64,000 nucleotides of DNA from an uncultured Propionimicrobium sp. GTDB lineage: Bacteria > Actinomycetota > Actinomycetes > Propionibacteriales > Propionibacteriaceae. The stretch is from the NCBI GenBank assembly GCA_946221385.1, contig CAMIGX010000001.1, positions 360,952-424,951 of the forward strand. Reading direction: 5' to 3'. Shown here piece after piece: positions 56,331 through 64,000 of this stretch (position 1 is the stretch's first letter; each line of letters starts with the position of its first letter). Under the pieces are notes generated by a model. It was given only the letters and a program-made list of their open reading frames with translations, was not told the origin of the DNA and searched no databases. The position numbers were made by a program, and so were the translations under genes.

Positions 56331-59300
56331 CTATCTGATCGGGATGTTGTTGTGGGTGTGCAGCGTCCTGCCGGACTTTAAGATGCCCGGATGCACCTTG
56401 CAGGTCATCGTCGAGGGATCGCTTTCTGCTGCTTCCGACCCGAACTTCAAGACTCCGGTTTCCGCAGTGTTCAAAGTCACATCCGCATTTCCTGGCGACG
56501 TACAGACGATGGTGAACTTTTGGTTGGTGGTGTTAGTGATCTTGACTTCGCCCTGGCTGCGGTTACTCCACGTGCCGACCAGCGGCGCGTCATAAGACCG
56601 CTCAATGGTGGTGCAGTTGTTCTTGTGTGACGCATCACCGTCACAGACCGTGAACGAGTAGGTGCGGGACTTTCCATCGCTGGGCAGCACGATCCTGCCC
56701 TTACCGTCAGCGTCCTTGAGCGGGATGCTGCCATTGGTGCCGTTGATCGTCGGCTTCTTGTCGCTGCCCGGCACGTTGACGTCACTGATCTCAAATTCCC
56801 AGGACACATTGTCGGCGATAGACGGAATGCTGACATTGAAGCTCGGCCGGCCATAGGATTTGACCTTGCCGATTTCGGTCACGTACTGCATGTCCGCGTA
56901 CTTCTCGACGCCGGGCGTTGCCTGCGAGAACGGTCGGGCCCTAGCGACGATCTCTTTGCCCGGGTTGACCTTGAACTCTTTCGACGTTCCTGCGGGAACC
57001 CATTCACCTCGTCCGACTAGCTGGCCATTTTCAAAGATCTCGACCACCGCTTGGTCATATTCCCCGTTCGCCGGCTTATCAATAGAGACTGTGACTTGTT
57101 CAGGACCAGAAGCCACCACCTTGCCAGTGGCAGGCACTTCGGGCCGACCCGTGGCCAAGGTCACCTCGCTGGGCTGACTGCGCACCGACGAGCCACCTCG
57201 AGTCACCGCGACCACATAGACCCGGAATGGAACACGATTTGGGATATTATCCATTGATTTCTTGGTTTCAGGGCCGGGATGTGGCTGGCTGATCTCGTCA
57301 CCGCCACCTTCCGGCACCGCGATGAGGTCGTATCTGATGATCGGGTCATAGAGTCCAGCCGGTTCAGTCCATTCAACCTCGAGCTTGTGACCAATCTCGT
57401 CGGTGGAATCCTTCGCGCCAACGCCGGTGGGCGGATTCGGTGGTCCAGATGGGTGGTCTTGATTGGACGATTCGGAAATATCGGACCATTCGTTGGTTTG
57501 ATTCTTCGCCTGAACTCGGAACGAATAGGGTTTACCGTTCTCTAGGCCCTTGACCTCGGTGCGGGTCACATCTTTTCCGACCGTAAAGGGCTTAACTTCA
57601 GGATTGTCGGGCGTGATGAGATATTCGGTGATCGGCGAACCCTCATTGTGTGGCGGAGTCCAGCTGACCACCAGCGCTTCGGGAGTGCCGTCAAATTTCG
57701 TCTCGACGAAGATGATCTTGTCGGGTTTTACATCGGGGAATGCGTCAGCCGACGCCGGAGACGGATCTGAGGTGCCCAACTCATTGGTCTCAGTGACGGT
57801 GAACTTCCAGTACACCGCGTTCACCAGCCCGTCGATGCGACAAGTGCTGGTCTCACAATCAGTCTTCACGACGCGATGCCCGCCGCTGCTGACGCCTTCG
57901 ACCCGCCGCGAGGTCACCGGTGCACCATTGGGGTTGCCCGAGGTCCAGTTGATGACGGCGAACCTGTTGCCGACCTCTTGGGCTACCGGGGTGCCTGGGC
58001 GGCTCGGCCGCGAGCGCACCTCTAGTTGAATCTGACCGTCGACATAGCGATCGCCGTCCAGCGTCGCGTCGACGATGGTGTAGCGCACGACCATCGGGCC
58101 GACCATGTCCGCACTCGGCGTGACCTTCACCTGATCGCCGTCGACGCTGGCGGCACCCGAGCCGCTAACTACGCTGGCGCTGATGAGCTTCAACTGCTGG
58201 TTATCGACCAGATAGCTGCGGTCATTCATCAACACCGGAACGGTAGACGTCCGGCCGGCGGCTGCGTCCGGCACAATGTCTGGTTGCGCGACCGGCAGCG
58301 GGCGGGTCGAACCGACGACGCGGATCACGACGGTGACATTGCGGCTAGCGCCGACCACGTCAAAGACTCGGCCGCGCAGCGTGGCGATCGCTCCCTTATT
58401 GGCGACCCCGCCACGTGCTGAGAAAGTGTCATTTCCGACGCCGACGCTGACGGTGATTCCGTCGGTGGCGTCGATCTGCCAGGTGTCGAAGTTGAAGTTG
58501 TCGCCTTCGGGGTCGGAGAACTGGGGGCGGATATTGAACAGCTCAGCTGGCTCACCAGCGCCGACGGTCAATTCGATCTGGCTAGGTCCAGTCGGGGCTA
58601 GATTCGAGCGCTGCTCAGTGCGGGTATCGCGATAGCCGGGGTGGCCCTCCGGAGCCGGCTTGATGTCAATCAAGACCGTCAAGAAGGCGCGCTTGCCGGT
58701 CGGATCATCGGGGCCTGCCGCGTCAGTCACTTCGAAGACCACAGCACCGGGACCGGCATAATCCAACTCAGCTCGGAAATCGATCGCGTCGGGACGCAGC
58801 GACAGCTGCCCCTTGGTAGCGCTGACGGCTTCGGAGGTCGTCAACCGGGTAGCCCGACCAGCGGTGCCCTTGACCATGGTCGCCAGGTTGATCGTAAAGA
58901 CATCGCCAGAGACGACCTCGTGCACCTGGCCAGGGTCGACCAAGACCGGAATCGAGTCATTCAAACCCGGCACCAGCAAGACCGCGAACGCGACGTTACC
59001 GTCGGCGTCGGTGATCTGGTAGCGGATCTGCTGCATCTCATTTTGGACCTTGACCGAGATCTTGCGGTCTTGCACGACGACCCGGGAGGTCGGCATGTCG
59101 GGCACCGTGATGGTCAGCTGATCGCGGCTGCCGTCAATGTCATAGTCATTAGCCAAGACGTCGGCTGAGACCCATTCCTTACCCAAGATGTCATTGACCA
59201 GCAGCTGATCGTCATTAGCGATCGGAGTCAGCAGTGGGGCGTCCTTTTGGACGTGCAGATACACCGAACCGTTGCCCTGCGCGCCACGGACATCTTGGAC

Positions 59301-62300
59301 GTAGTACTTGCCGACAAAGTCGCCTTCTTCATTGGGTGCCCGCATCGCCAGGAATTGATCGTTGACGATTTCCGTCTCGAACGGCATTTCCGGTGGCCGT
59401 TCCGGGGCGAACGTGAAGGAGTCACCGTCGACGTCATAGTCATTGGTCAAGACCGGAATCGTGACTGCACGACCTGGCCGGACAGTCACCTCATCGGGCA
59501 TGGCGATCGGACCCTGGTTGTTTTCGGTACGCGGCGCGACACCGACCCGGATTTCGCCCGATCCAACAGCGCCAAAGGAGTCGATGATCTGATAGCGGAA
59601 GCTGTCAGTGCCACGCGAATCGCCATAGGCCTGATAACGAATCCAGCCCTCCGCGACCTCGGTCACCCGTCCCAGCCGCGGGCCCGAGCCCAGACCAAGC
59701 AGTCGCACCGTGTCGCCATTAGGATCGACGCCACGCAGCGGAATCGGAATCTTCGTTTCCGAACCCGACAGCACGCGCGCTTCGACCAGTGGCGGCAGCG
59801 GAGCTTCATTCTGGGCATCCAAGCTGACGACGGTGACATTGACCAGGGCTGAAGCGCGCCGGCCGTTAGCGTCCTCGATTTCGTAAGCGATCTGACGCAG
59901 ACCAGCCTGCTCAGTTTCGGGGATCTGCATGCGCACCAGCTCGCCGTCGATCCAAGCATTTGGCTGGTTATCCGGCAACCGGACCAGCTTCAGATCCAGG
60001 CCGACCGGTGAGCTGTCATTACGCAGCACCGGCACCGAGATGACGGTGCCAGCCCGCGCCTTGATGGAGTCGTTGACCGCGCGCGGGGCGTGCGAGCCAG
60101 TCGGCGGCGCTGGGTAGACCAAGATGGTGCCGGGCGTGGAGTGTTTACCGTCAGAGACCCAGTAGGTCAATGCGATCGGCTCATCAGTGTGGTGCACCGA
60201 CGAGATCGTCAACAGGTGGCGATCGCGCATGACGATGCGCAGCGCTGGATGTTGGGTCACCGATTGCACGACGAGCACGTCATTGTCGGCATCAGTGTCA
60301 TTGAGCAACGGGTCAATGATCACCGATCCGCCGAACGGCACCAAGGCGACATCGCGCACCGCGACCGGAGCATTGTTTTGATCCGAGGTCGGCTGCACGT
60401 CGATGCGCACCAAGCCGACCGAGACCGGGCCATTGCTGACCTTGTATTGCACGTAATAGATACCGGCGGTGTTCGACCGGAAGCGGAACTCATTTTCGGC
60501 GTAATTCGCGACGATGGTGTACACCGATGTCGACGGGTCGACTTCAGTCAGCGCCAGGTTATTGCCTTCATCATTGAGCAACGGACGGACCACGATCTCG
60601 CGACCCACCATCGTGGTGACGAAATCACCATTAGCGATCGGCGGGGCCGAGCCGCGTTTGCGGACATCAACATTCAGAAAGCCTTCAACCTCGACGGTGC
60701 CATCTGAGATCCACACCCGCACGCGTTTGGGGCCGGTGGTCTTACCGACATCGCGGAAGGTGACGGTGCCGTCAGCGGTGAACGTCACTTCATCTTCGGA
60801 CTCGGGACTTTCCGGCATCGCATTGACCAAGACCAGGTCGTCACCGTCCGGATCTCGCCAGTTGACCAGCACCCGCTTGGAGGCGGTCGTGCCAGAGTTC
60901 ATGATCAGTGCATCACCTTGCCGGATATTGACCGGTCGTTGATTGGATGCTTTCGGATCCGCTGGCAAAGCGGTGACCGTAGCCGTGGCGCTAGCGAAAC
61001 CGCCTCGCCCGTCGGTGATCTCGTAGGTGAAGCGATAGACGCCGTTCGCGTCTTGCGGCAAGGTGATCTGCAGACCAGCGCCATTGCCAGTGACCTGCAA
61101 GTTCGCGCCCTCGACTTTCGGAGCCGCGACCAGCGTCAACAGGTCACCGTCCTCGTCAGAGTCATTGTCCAGAATCGGCAACGTCGTCGAACGCCCCACC
61201 CGGGCGCCCAAGTTCGGGTCATCTTGGGCGACCGGTGGACGGTTCGGCTTGGTGCGGTCCGGCAGCGTGACGCGGTCGTCTGGCGGATTCGGATCATGAT
61301 TTTGGGTCTTGTCTTCCGGGTCGACGTCGGCCCAGTTGTTGACGATCTTCATACCTTTGTCGACTAGCCAGGCTTTGCCCGACACGACATCTTGCAAGAC
61401 CACCGAGTCGCGGTTGACGAGGAATTCCAGCTGGGCTCCCGTGGGCACCTCCGGAACCTCGGCCTTTTCAGCGTCCCCGCCTTTACAGACCTTGGTGAAG
61501 GTCTGGCCGAAGACGCCGTAGACGCATTCCCCCACGACCGCCGGAGTGATCGGAGTCGCGTCCATTTGGCCGGTGAGCGAGGTAGGACGGCCATCAACCA
61601 CGGCGATCAGACCGGCTTGGGTCGCATAGATGACCTGCGCCCGCTTGCCACCAGCGTCAGCGCTGGCTGTCGGCGGCGCTAGTTTCGCGTTCGAACCACC
61701 AGATACCGTGATCGGCTGACGGCTGTCCTCGATCCACAGTTGCTGGCTGGTGCGGTCCAAGACGACAGCCTTTTCACCGACCGCTGACAGCTCCGCGGAA
61801 CGGCTCGTGGAGTCCATGTCAAAGGGGATCTGCACCTCCGAGCCATCCGGACGCATGACCTTGGACTCTTGGACATTAAGACCGATCAGATTGCCCTGTG
61901 CGGTGACGATCGCTTTGCCGAAGTTCTCGGTGTTCATCGTCGCGGCGGATTGAAAATCGGAGCGGGCCAGCTCGGGCGCGTCGCCGTACCAGACGCGGCC
62001 ATTTTCTGGGTTCGTGACGGCCAGCTTGCCGGCGTTCATGCTGAATAGCGCGCCGGTGGGCGGTGTCACCGGGCTAGACAGCGAATTGGTCGCCGGGTCA
62101 TAGATCTGCAGAGTCGAGCTACCGGCATTGTTGACCAGCACGAAGTTGCCTTCTTGCATGATCGACGACTGCTGGTCGCCGACCGAGGTCGCCGCAGCGA
62201 TCGCGTCAATTTGATAGTTCAGCGAGCCCAGCAGCGCCCGGCTTTGATTTTGCACGTAGACCGAGCCCTCATTGAGCCGCAAGTCGGTCTTTTCTACGCC

Positions 62301-62474
62301 GGGATTGATCAACGCGCCGATACCCAAAGCCAACGAAAGCACGATGACCAACAGCGCACCCCACGTGTCGCGCAGCCAGTTCGCCGTCAGCCGGACGCTG
62401 CGCGACTCACTGGCACGCGCACCCCAACTGGTCATGCGTGCGCGCAGTCCAGAGGGCTTGCCAGCCTCAGCCAT
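56331..62474 (-). CDS. Giant membrane-anchored Ig-like/fibronectin type III protein
   Basis: 2047 residues. A basic cytoplasmic N-terminus is followed by one membrane helix (~40-56, ALLVIVLSLALGIGALI) and then an all-beta exterior. Residues ~60-370 look propeller-like (repeated VxDGRP/ITVSGG strands). About 420-1500 are tandem cadherin/Ig-like repeats with NDSDEDGD and NDYDVDGDSF calcium-type turns. Three FN3 domains follow at ~1500-1800 (NRFAVINWTSGNPNGAPV, ALVVSWTPPHNEGSPITEYL, LEVEWTEPAG), then further beta sequence. No LPXTG is present. The FN3 protein of the bifidobacterial PFNA cluster has the same neighbours. An adhesive or ligand-sensing role is likely. Confidence 0.88.
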   Translation of the reverse strand: MAEAGKPSGLRARMTSWGARASESRSVRLTANWLRDTWGALLVIVLSLALGIGALINPGVEKTDLRLNEGSVYVQNQSRALLGSLNYQIDAIAAATSVGDQQSSIMQEGNFVLVNNAGSSTLQIYDPATNSLSSPVTPPTGALFSMNAGKLAVTNPENGRVWYGDAPELARSDFQSAATMNTENFGKAIVTAQGNLIGLNVQESKVMRPDGSEVQIPFDMDSTSRSAELSAVGEKAVVLDRTSQQLWIEDSRQPITVSGGSNAKLAPPTASADAGGKRAQVIYATQAGLIAVVDGRPTSLTGQMDATPITPAVVGECVYGVFGQTFTKVCKGGDAEKAEVPEVPTGAQLEFLVNRDSVVLQDVVSGKAWLVDKGMKIVNNWADVDPEDKTQNHDPNPPDDRVTLPDRTKPNRPPVAQDDPNLGARVGRSTTLPILDNDSDEDGDLLTLVAAPKVEGANLQVTGNGAGLQITLPQDANGVYRFTYEITDGRGGFASATATVTALPADPKASNQRPVNIRQGDALIMNSGTTASKRVLVNWRDPDGDDLVLVNAMPESPESEDEVTFTADGTVTFRDVGKTTGPKRVRVWISDGTVEVEGFLNVDVRKRGSAPPIANGDFVTTMVGREIVVRPLLNDEGNNLALTEVDPSTSVYTIVANYAENEFRFRSNTAGIYYVQYKVSNGPVSVGLVRIDVQPTSDQNNAPVAVRDVALVPFGGSVIIDPLLNDTDADNDVLVVQSVTQHPALRIVMRDRHLLTISSVHHTDEPIALTYWVSDGKHSTPGTILVYPAPPTGSHAPRAVNDSIKARAGTVISVPVLRNDSSPVGLDLKLVRLPDNQPNAWIDGELVRMQIPETEQAGLRQIAYEIEDANGRRASALVNVTVVSLDAQNEAPLPPLVEARVLSGSETKIPIPLRGVDPNGDTVRLLGLGSGPRLGRVTEVAEGWIRYQAYGDSRGTDSFRYQIIDSFGAVGSGEIRVGVAPRTENNQGPIAMPDEVTVRPGRAVTIPVLTNDYDVDGDSFTFAPERPPEMPFETEIVNDQFLAMRAPNEEGDFVGKYYVQDVRGAQGNGSVYLHVQKDAPLLTPIANDDQLLVNDILGKEWVSADVLANDYDIDGSRDQLTITVPDMPTSRVVVQDRKISVKVQNEMQQIRYQITDADGNVAFAVLLVPGLNDSIPVLVDPGQVHEVVSGDVFTINLATMVKGTAGRATRLTTSEAVSATKGQLSLRPDAIDFRAELDYAGPGAVVFEVTDAAGPDDPTGKRAFLTVLIDIKPAPEGHPGYRDTRTEQRSNLAPTGPSQIELTVGAGEPAELFNIRPQFSDPEGDNFNFDTWQIDATDGITVSVGVGNDTFSARGGVANKGAIATLRGRVFDVVGASRNVTVVIRVVGSTRPLPVAQPDIVPDAAAGRTSTVPVLMNDRSYLVDNQQLKLISASVVSGSGAASVDGDQVKVTPSADMVGPMVVRYTIVDATLDGDRYVDGQIQLEVRSRPSRPGTPVAQEVGNRFAVINWTSGNPNGAPVTSRRVEGVSSGGHRVVKTDCETSTCRIDGLVNAVYWKFTVTETNELGTSDPSPASADAFPDVKPDKIIFVETKFDGTPEALVVSWTPPHNEGSPITEYLITPDNPEVKPFTVGKDVTRTEVKGLENGKPYSFRVQAKNQTNEWSDISESSNQDHPSGPPNPPTGVGAKDSTDEIGHKLEVEWTEPAGLYDPIIRYDLIAVPEGGGDEISQPHPGPETKKSMDNIPNRVPFRVYVVAVTRGGSSVRSQPSEVTLATGRPEVPATGKVVASGPEQVTVSIDKPANGEYDQAVVEIFENGQLVGRGEWVPAGTSKEFKVNPGKEIVARARPFSQATPGVEKYADMQYVTEIGKVKSYGRPSFNVSIPSIADNVSWEFEISDVNVPGSDKKPTINGTNGSIPLKDADGKGRIVLPSDGKSRTYSFTVCDGDASHKNNCTTIERSYDAPLVGTWSNRSQGEVKITNTTNQKFTIVCTSPGNADVTLNTAETGVLKFGSEAAESDPSTMTCKVHPGILKSGRTLHTHNNIPIR

Positions 62475-62549
62475 CGGTTAGGTTCCTAACGCTCGGGGGA
62501 TGTGTTAGTTGGGCTATTCAATTAGCGCAATCGAAAGCTAGTTAACGCG

Positions 62550-64000
62550 TCATTGGTTACCAGTGGGCGACGTAAGCGTAACGATTTGACCATCGCCAAG
62601 GTCGATCGTAGTGCCGAGCTCGACGGGCATCGACGCGCCGGAGAGCTCGACAGGTTCGCTACCTGGACGGGTGACCAAGGTGCCATTGGTCGAGTTGAGA
62701 TCCGAAATTTCGATCTGCCAACCCTTGGCCGCGATGCGCAGGTGATTGCGGCTGACGTCCTGGTTAGGGCTCATCACCTTGATGAGCTGGACGTCACCGT
62801 CACGCTCACCGCGGGCCGGAGCCCGGCCAATGATCATCGGACGGGTGAGCTCGTAGCGTTCGCCGTCACTGGTCTGGATGACGGCTAACACCGGCGCGCT
62901 GGTCAACTGCGGATTGTGGGAGTCGACATTCGAGCCACAAATCCGGCATTGTGGCGCGCCTGGCTGATTGGGGTGGCCGTAGGCACACATCGCCGCTAAG
63001 ACGAGCGAATCGTCAGAGCGGGAACCTTCTGCGGGCTTATGCGTCTGAGCGATTCCGGTAGTGAACACTGTCTCGCCATCGTGATCCTGGGCGATATCCG
63101 CTGGACGCAGCCGTGGCCGTTCTTGACGCCAATCCTGTTGCTGGTTTGGCGTCGGCGCGCTGACCCGGAAGGAATCGGGGACACCAGCGATCAGTTGATC
63201 GCCTTGAGCTTGCGCAGTGGATTCAGCGGCGTCGGTGTAGGGATTTGGCGCATATGGCGATTCGTACTCGGCAGCCGCTTGCGGGGCGCTCGGCTGTTGC
63301 GGAGCTGGGGCATCTTGCCGGGGACGAATCGTGCCTTGCCAGCCCCCAGATCGACGCGTCTGTGGCAGCGGCGCGACGGGTTGAGTGTGTACCTGCTCGA
63401 AACCAGGAGTGGCGGATTGTTCCGTAGGCTGCTCACTGGGGTGCTGGCCCTCGGCGTACGGCGGACGGTCACCCAAGACCTGGGTCGGTTCGGGTGCTGC
63501 AGGGGTCTGCCAATTGCCGGCATCGGTCTCCGCTGGGGATTCGCTGTGTTGATCGTCGACCTTAGGCTGAGCGATCGATTGACGAGCTAGGTCCTCTGAA
63601 GGCGCCGCGTGCGCCGGCTCTGCGGTCGGCTCTTGGTGATCCGGTTCCGGCCGTGGCGCTTCGGAAGGCTGCGGATCTGGCTCGGCGGCAGGCTCCTGGA
63701 AGGATTCCGGCTCGACGACCTCCTCCGGCTCAGCGACAGGCTGTTCTGCTGCTACCAGTTCAGTGGGCTCAGCCACCGGCTGTTCCGGCTCGACGGCAGC
63801 AGACGCGTCACCCCACATCGACGCAGCCTCAACCGAAGCCACCTCATTGCCCTCAACCACCGGGGCCGGCTCAACGACGGGCTGATCCGATTGCAAAACT
63901 TGCTCTGGCGCAATGCCGGGCTGTTCTGGTGCTACCAGTTCAGTCGGCTCAGCCACCGGCTGTTCCGGCTCGACGGCAGCAGACGCGTCACCCCACATCG
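62550..64000 (-). CDS. Zinc-ribbon/FHA-domain protein with a Pro/Glu repeat region (5' end outside)
   Basis: At least 483 residues; the frame runs off the right edge, and the ATG at 63998 lies inside a repeat, so it is not the start. The visible N-terminal ~280 residues are Pro/Glu/Ala/Val-rich and contain 60-residue repeats. A zinc ribbon follows (CAYGHPNQPGAPQCRICG), then a C-terminal FHA domain with MIIGRAPARG, DVSRNHLRI and LNSTNGT. FHA domains bind phosphothreonine, and such proteins are typical kinase substrates or adaptors. It lies directly upstream of the giant FN3 gene and is probably the first visible gene of its operon. Confidence 0.88.
   Translation of the reverse strand, partial: MWGDASAAVEPEQPVAEPTELVAPEQPGIAPEQVLQSDQPVVEPAPVVEGNEVASVEAASMWGDASAAVEPEQPVAEPTELVAAEQPVAEPEEVVEPESFQEPAAEPDPQPSEAPRPEPDHQEPTAEPAHAAPSEDLARQSIAQPKVDDQHSESPAETDAGNWQTPAAPEPTQVLGDRPPYAEGQHPSEQPTEQSATPGFEQVHTQPVAPLPQTRRSGGWQGTIRPRQDAPAPQQPSAPQAAAEYESPYAPNPYTDAAESTAQAQGDQLIAGVPDSFRVSAPTPNQQQDWRQERPRLRPADIAQDHDGETVFTTGIAQTHKPAEGSRSDDSLVLAAMCAYGHPNQPGAPQCRICGSNVDSHNPQLTSAPVLAVIQTSDGERYELTRPMIIGRAPARGERDGDVQLIKVMSPNQDVSRNHLRIAAKGWQIEISDLNSTNGTLVTRPGSEPVELSGASMPVELGTTIDLGDGQIVTLTSPTGNQ
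63741..64000 (-). repeat. 180-bp-period tandem repeat in the FHA protein gene
   Basis: Positions 63741-63820 and 63921-64000 are identical over 80 bp except at two sites (63749/63929 and 63765/63945). They encode MWGDASAAVEPEQPVAEPTE and adjoining residues twice, 60 codons apart. The sequence between the copies is also Glu/Pro/Val-rich. The second copy reaches the window edge, so more copies may follow. Near-identity at third codon positions indicates recent expansion. Confidence 0.85.

Overview
The window looks like chromosomal DNA of a high-GC Actinobacterium, most likely of the family Propionibacteriaceae. The strongest clue is the left end. It carries the biotin-dependent methylmalonyl-CoA carboxytransferase (transcarboxylase) operon of propionic fermentation: 5S, 12S, a small coiled-coil protein and the first 14 codons of the 1.3S biotin carrier. 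An actinobacterial dnaK-grpE-dnaJ-hspR operon with HAIR operators, an Ino1-type inositol-phosphate synthase and a mycobacterial-type Dcd agree with this. The genus cannot be decided from the sequence.

Layout. 1-3.4 kb: transcarboxylase operon (minus). 3.5-7.4 kb: asnB and ilvD (plus). 7.4-8.9 kb: a HipBA-type toxin-antitoxin pair behind two palindromes. 8.9-11.6 kb: NAD-dependent epimerase, class II aldolase and a membrane protein (minus). 11.6-14.0 kb: a compact plus-strand cassette of a YbaB-like protein, an EspC/WXG-like protein, a hydrophobic WXG-like protein and a signal-less NlpC/P60 hydrolase, closed by a strong terminator. 14-18.9 kb: a minus-strand run of MalY/PatB lyase, SpoU methylase, LemA, PyrE, a sortase-like protein that lacks the catalytic His and Cys, and a spermidine-synthase-like protein. 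18.9-25.5 kb: a surface-protein region with a sugar-kinase stub, an LPKTG wall-protein gene broken by three frameshifts, an intact 1100-residue paralogue and a truncated LPATG fragment.

25.5-38.7 kb is mostly housekeeping: clpB with a HAIR box, a methyltransferase, an EEP-family hydrolase, a DUF1684 protein, ino1, the hspR-dnaJ-grpE-dnaK operon under two HAIR boxes, a VapBC-type pair, an alkyltransferase and an FMN reductase. 38.7-42 kb holds a sugar ABC importer (two permeases and a binding protein, no ATPase). 42.5-46.2 kb holds an Abhydrolase_9 membrane protein, an orphan LuxR-type regulator and a beta-lactamase-fold esterase. 46.2-48.3 kb is a scar of broken genes: a helicase N-terminus, fused phage terminase fragments, a frameshifted two-module membrane protein, an unidentified remnant and the end of McrC. 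deoC, dcd and a SRPBCC protein follow.

50.1-64 kb is one minus-strand cluster: a zinc-ribbon/FHA protein running off the right edge, a 2047-residue membrane-anchored Ig-like/FN3 protein, a MoxR ATPase, a DUF58 protein, a transglutaminase-like membrane protein without catalytic Cys or His, and an RDD-FHA protein. It resembles the PFNA cluster of bifidobacteria and is probably an envelope signalling or assembly system linked to Ser/Thr phosphorylation. Two themes recur: surface-associated proteins with enzyme folds but no catalytic residues, and decay of both surface-protein and phage/defence genes.
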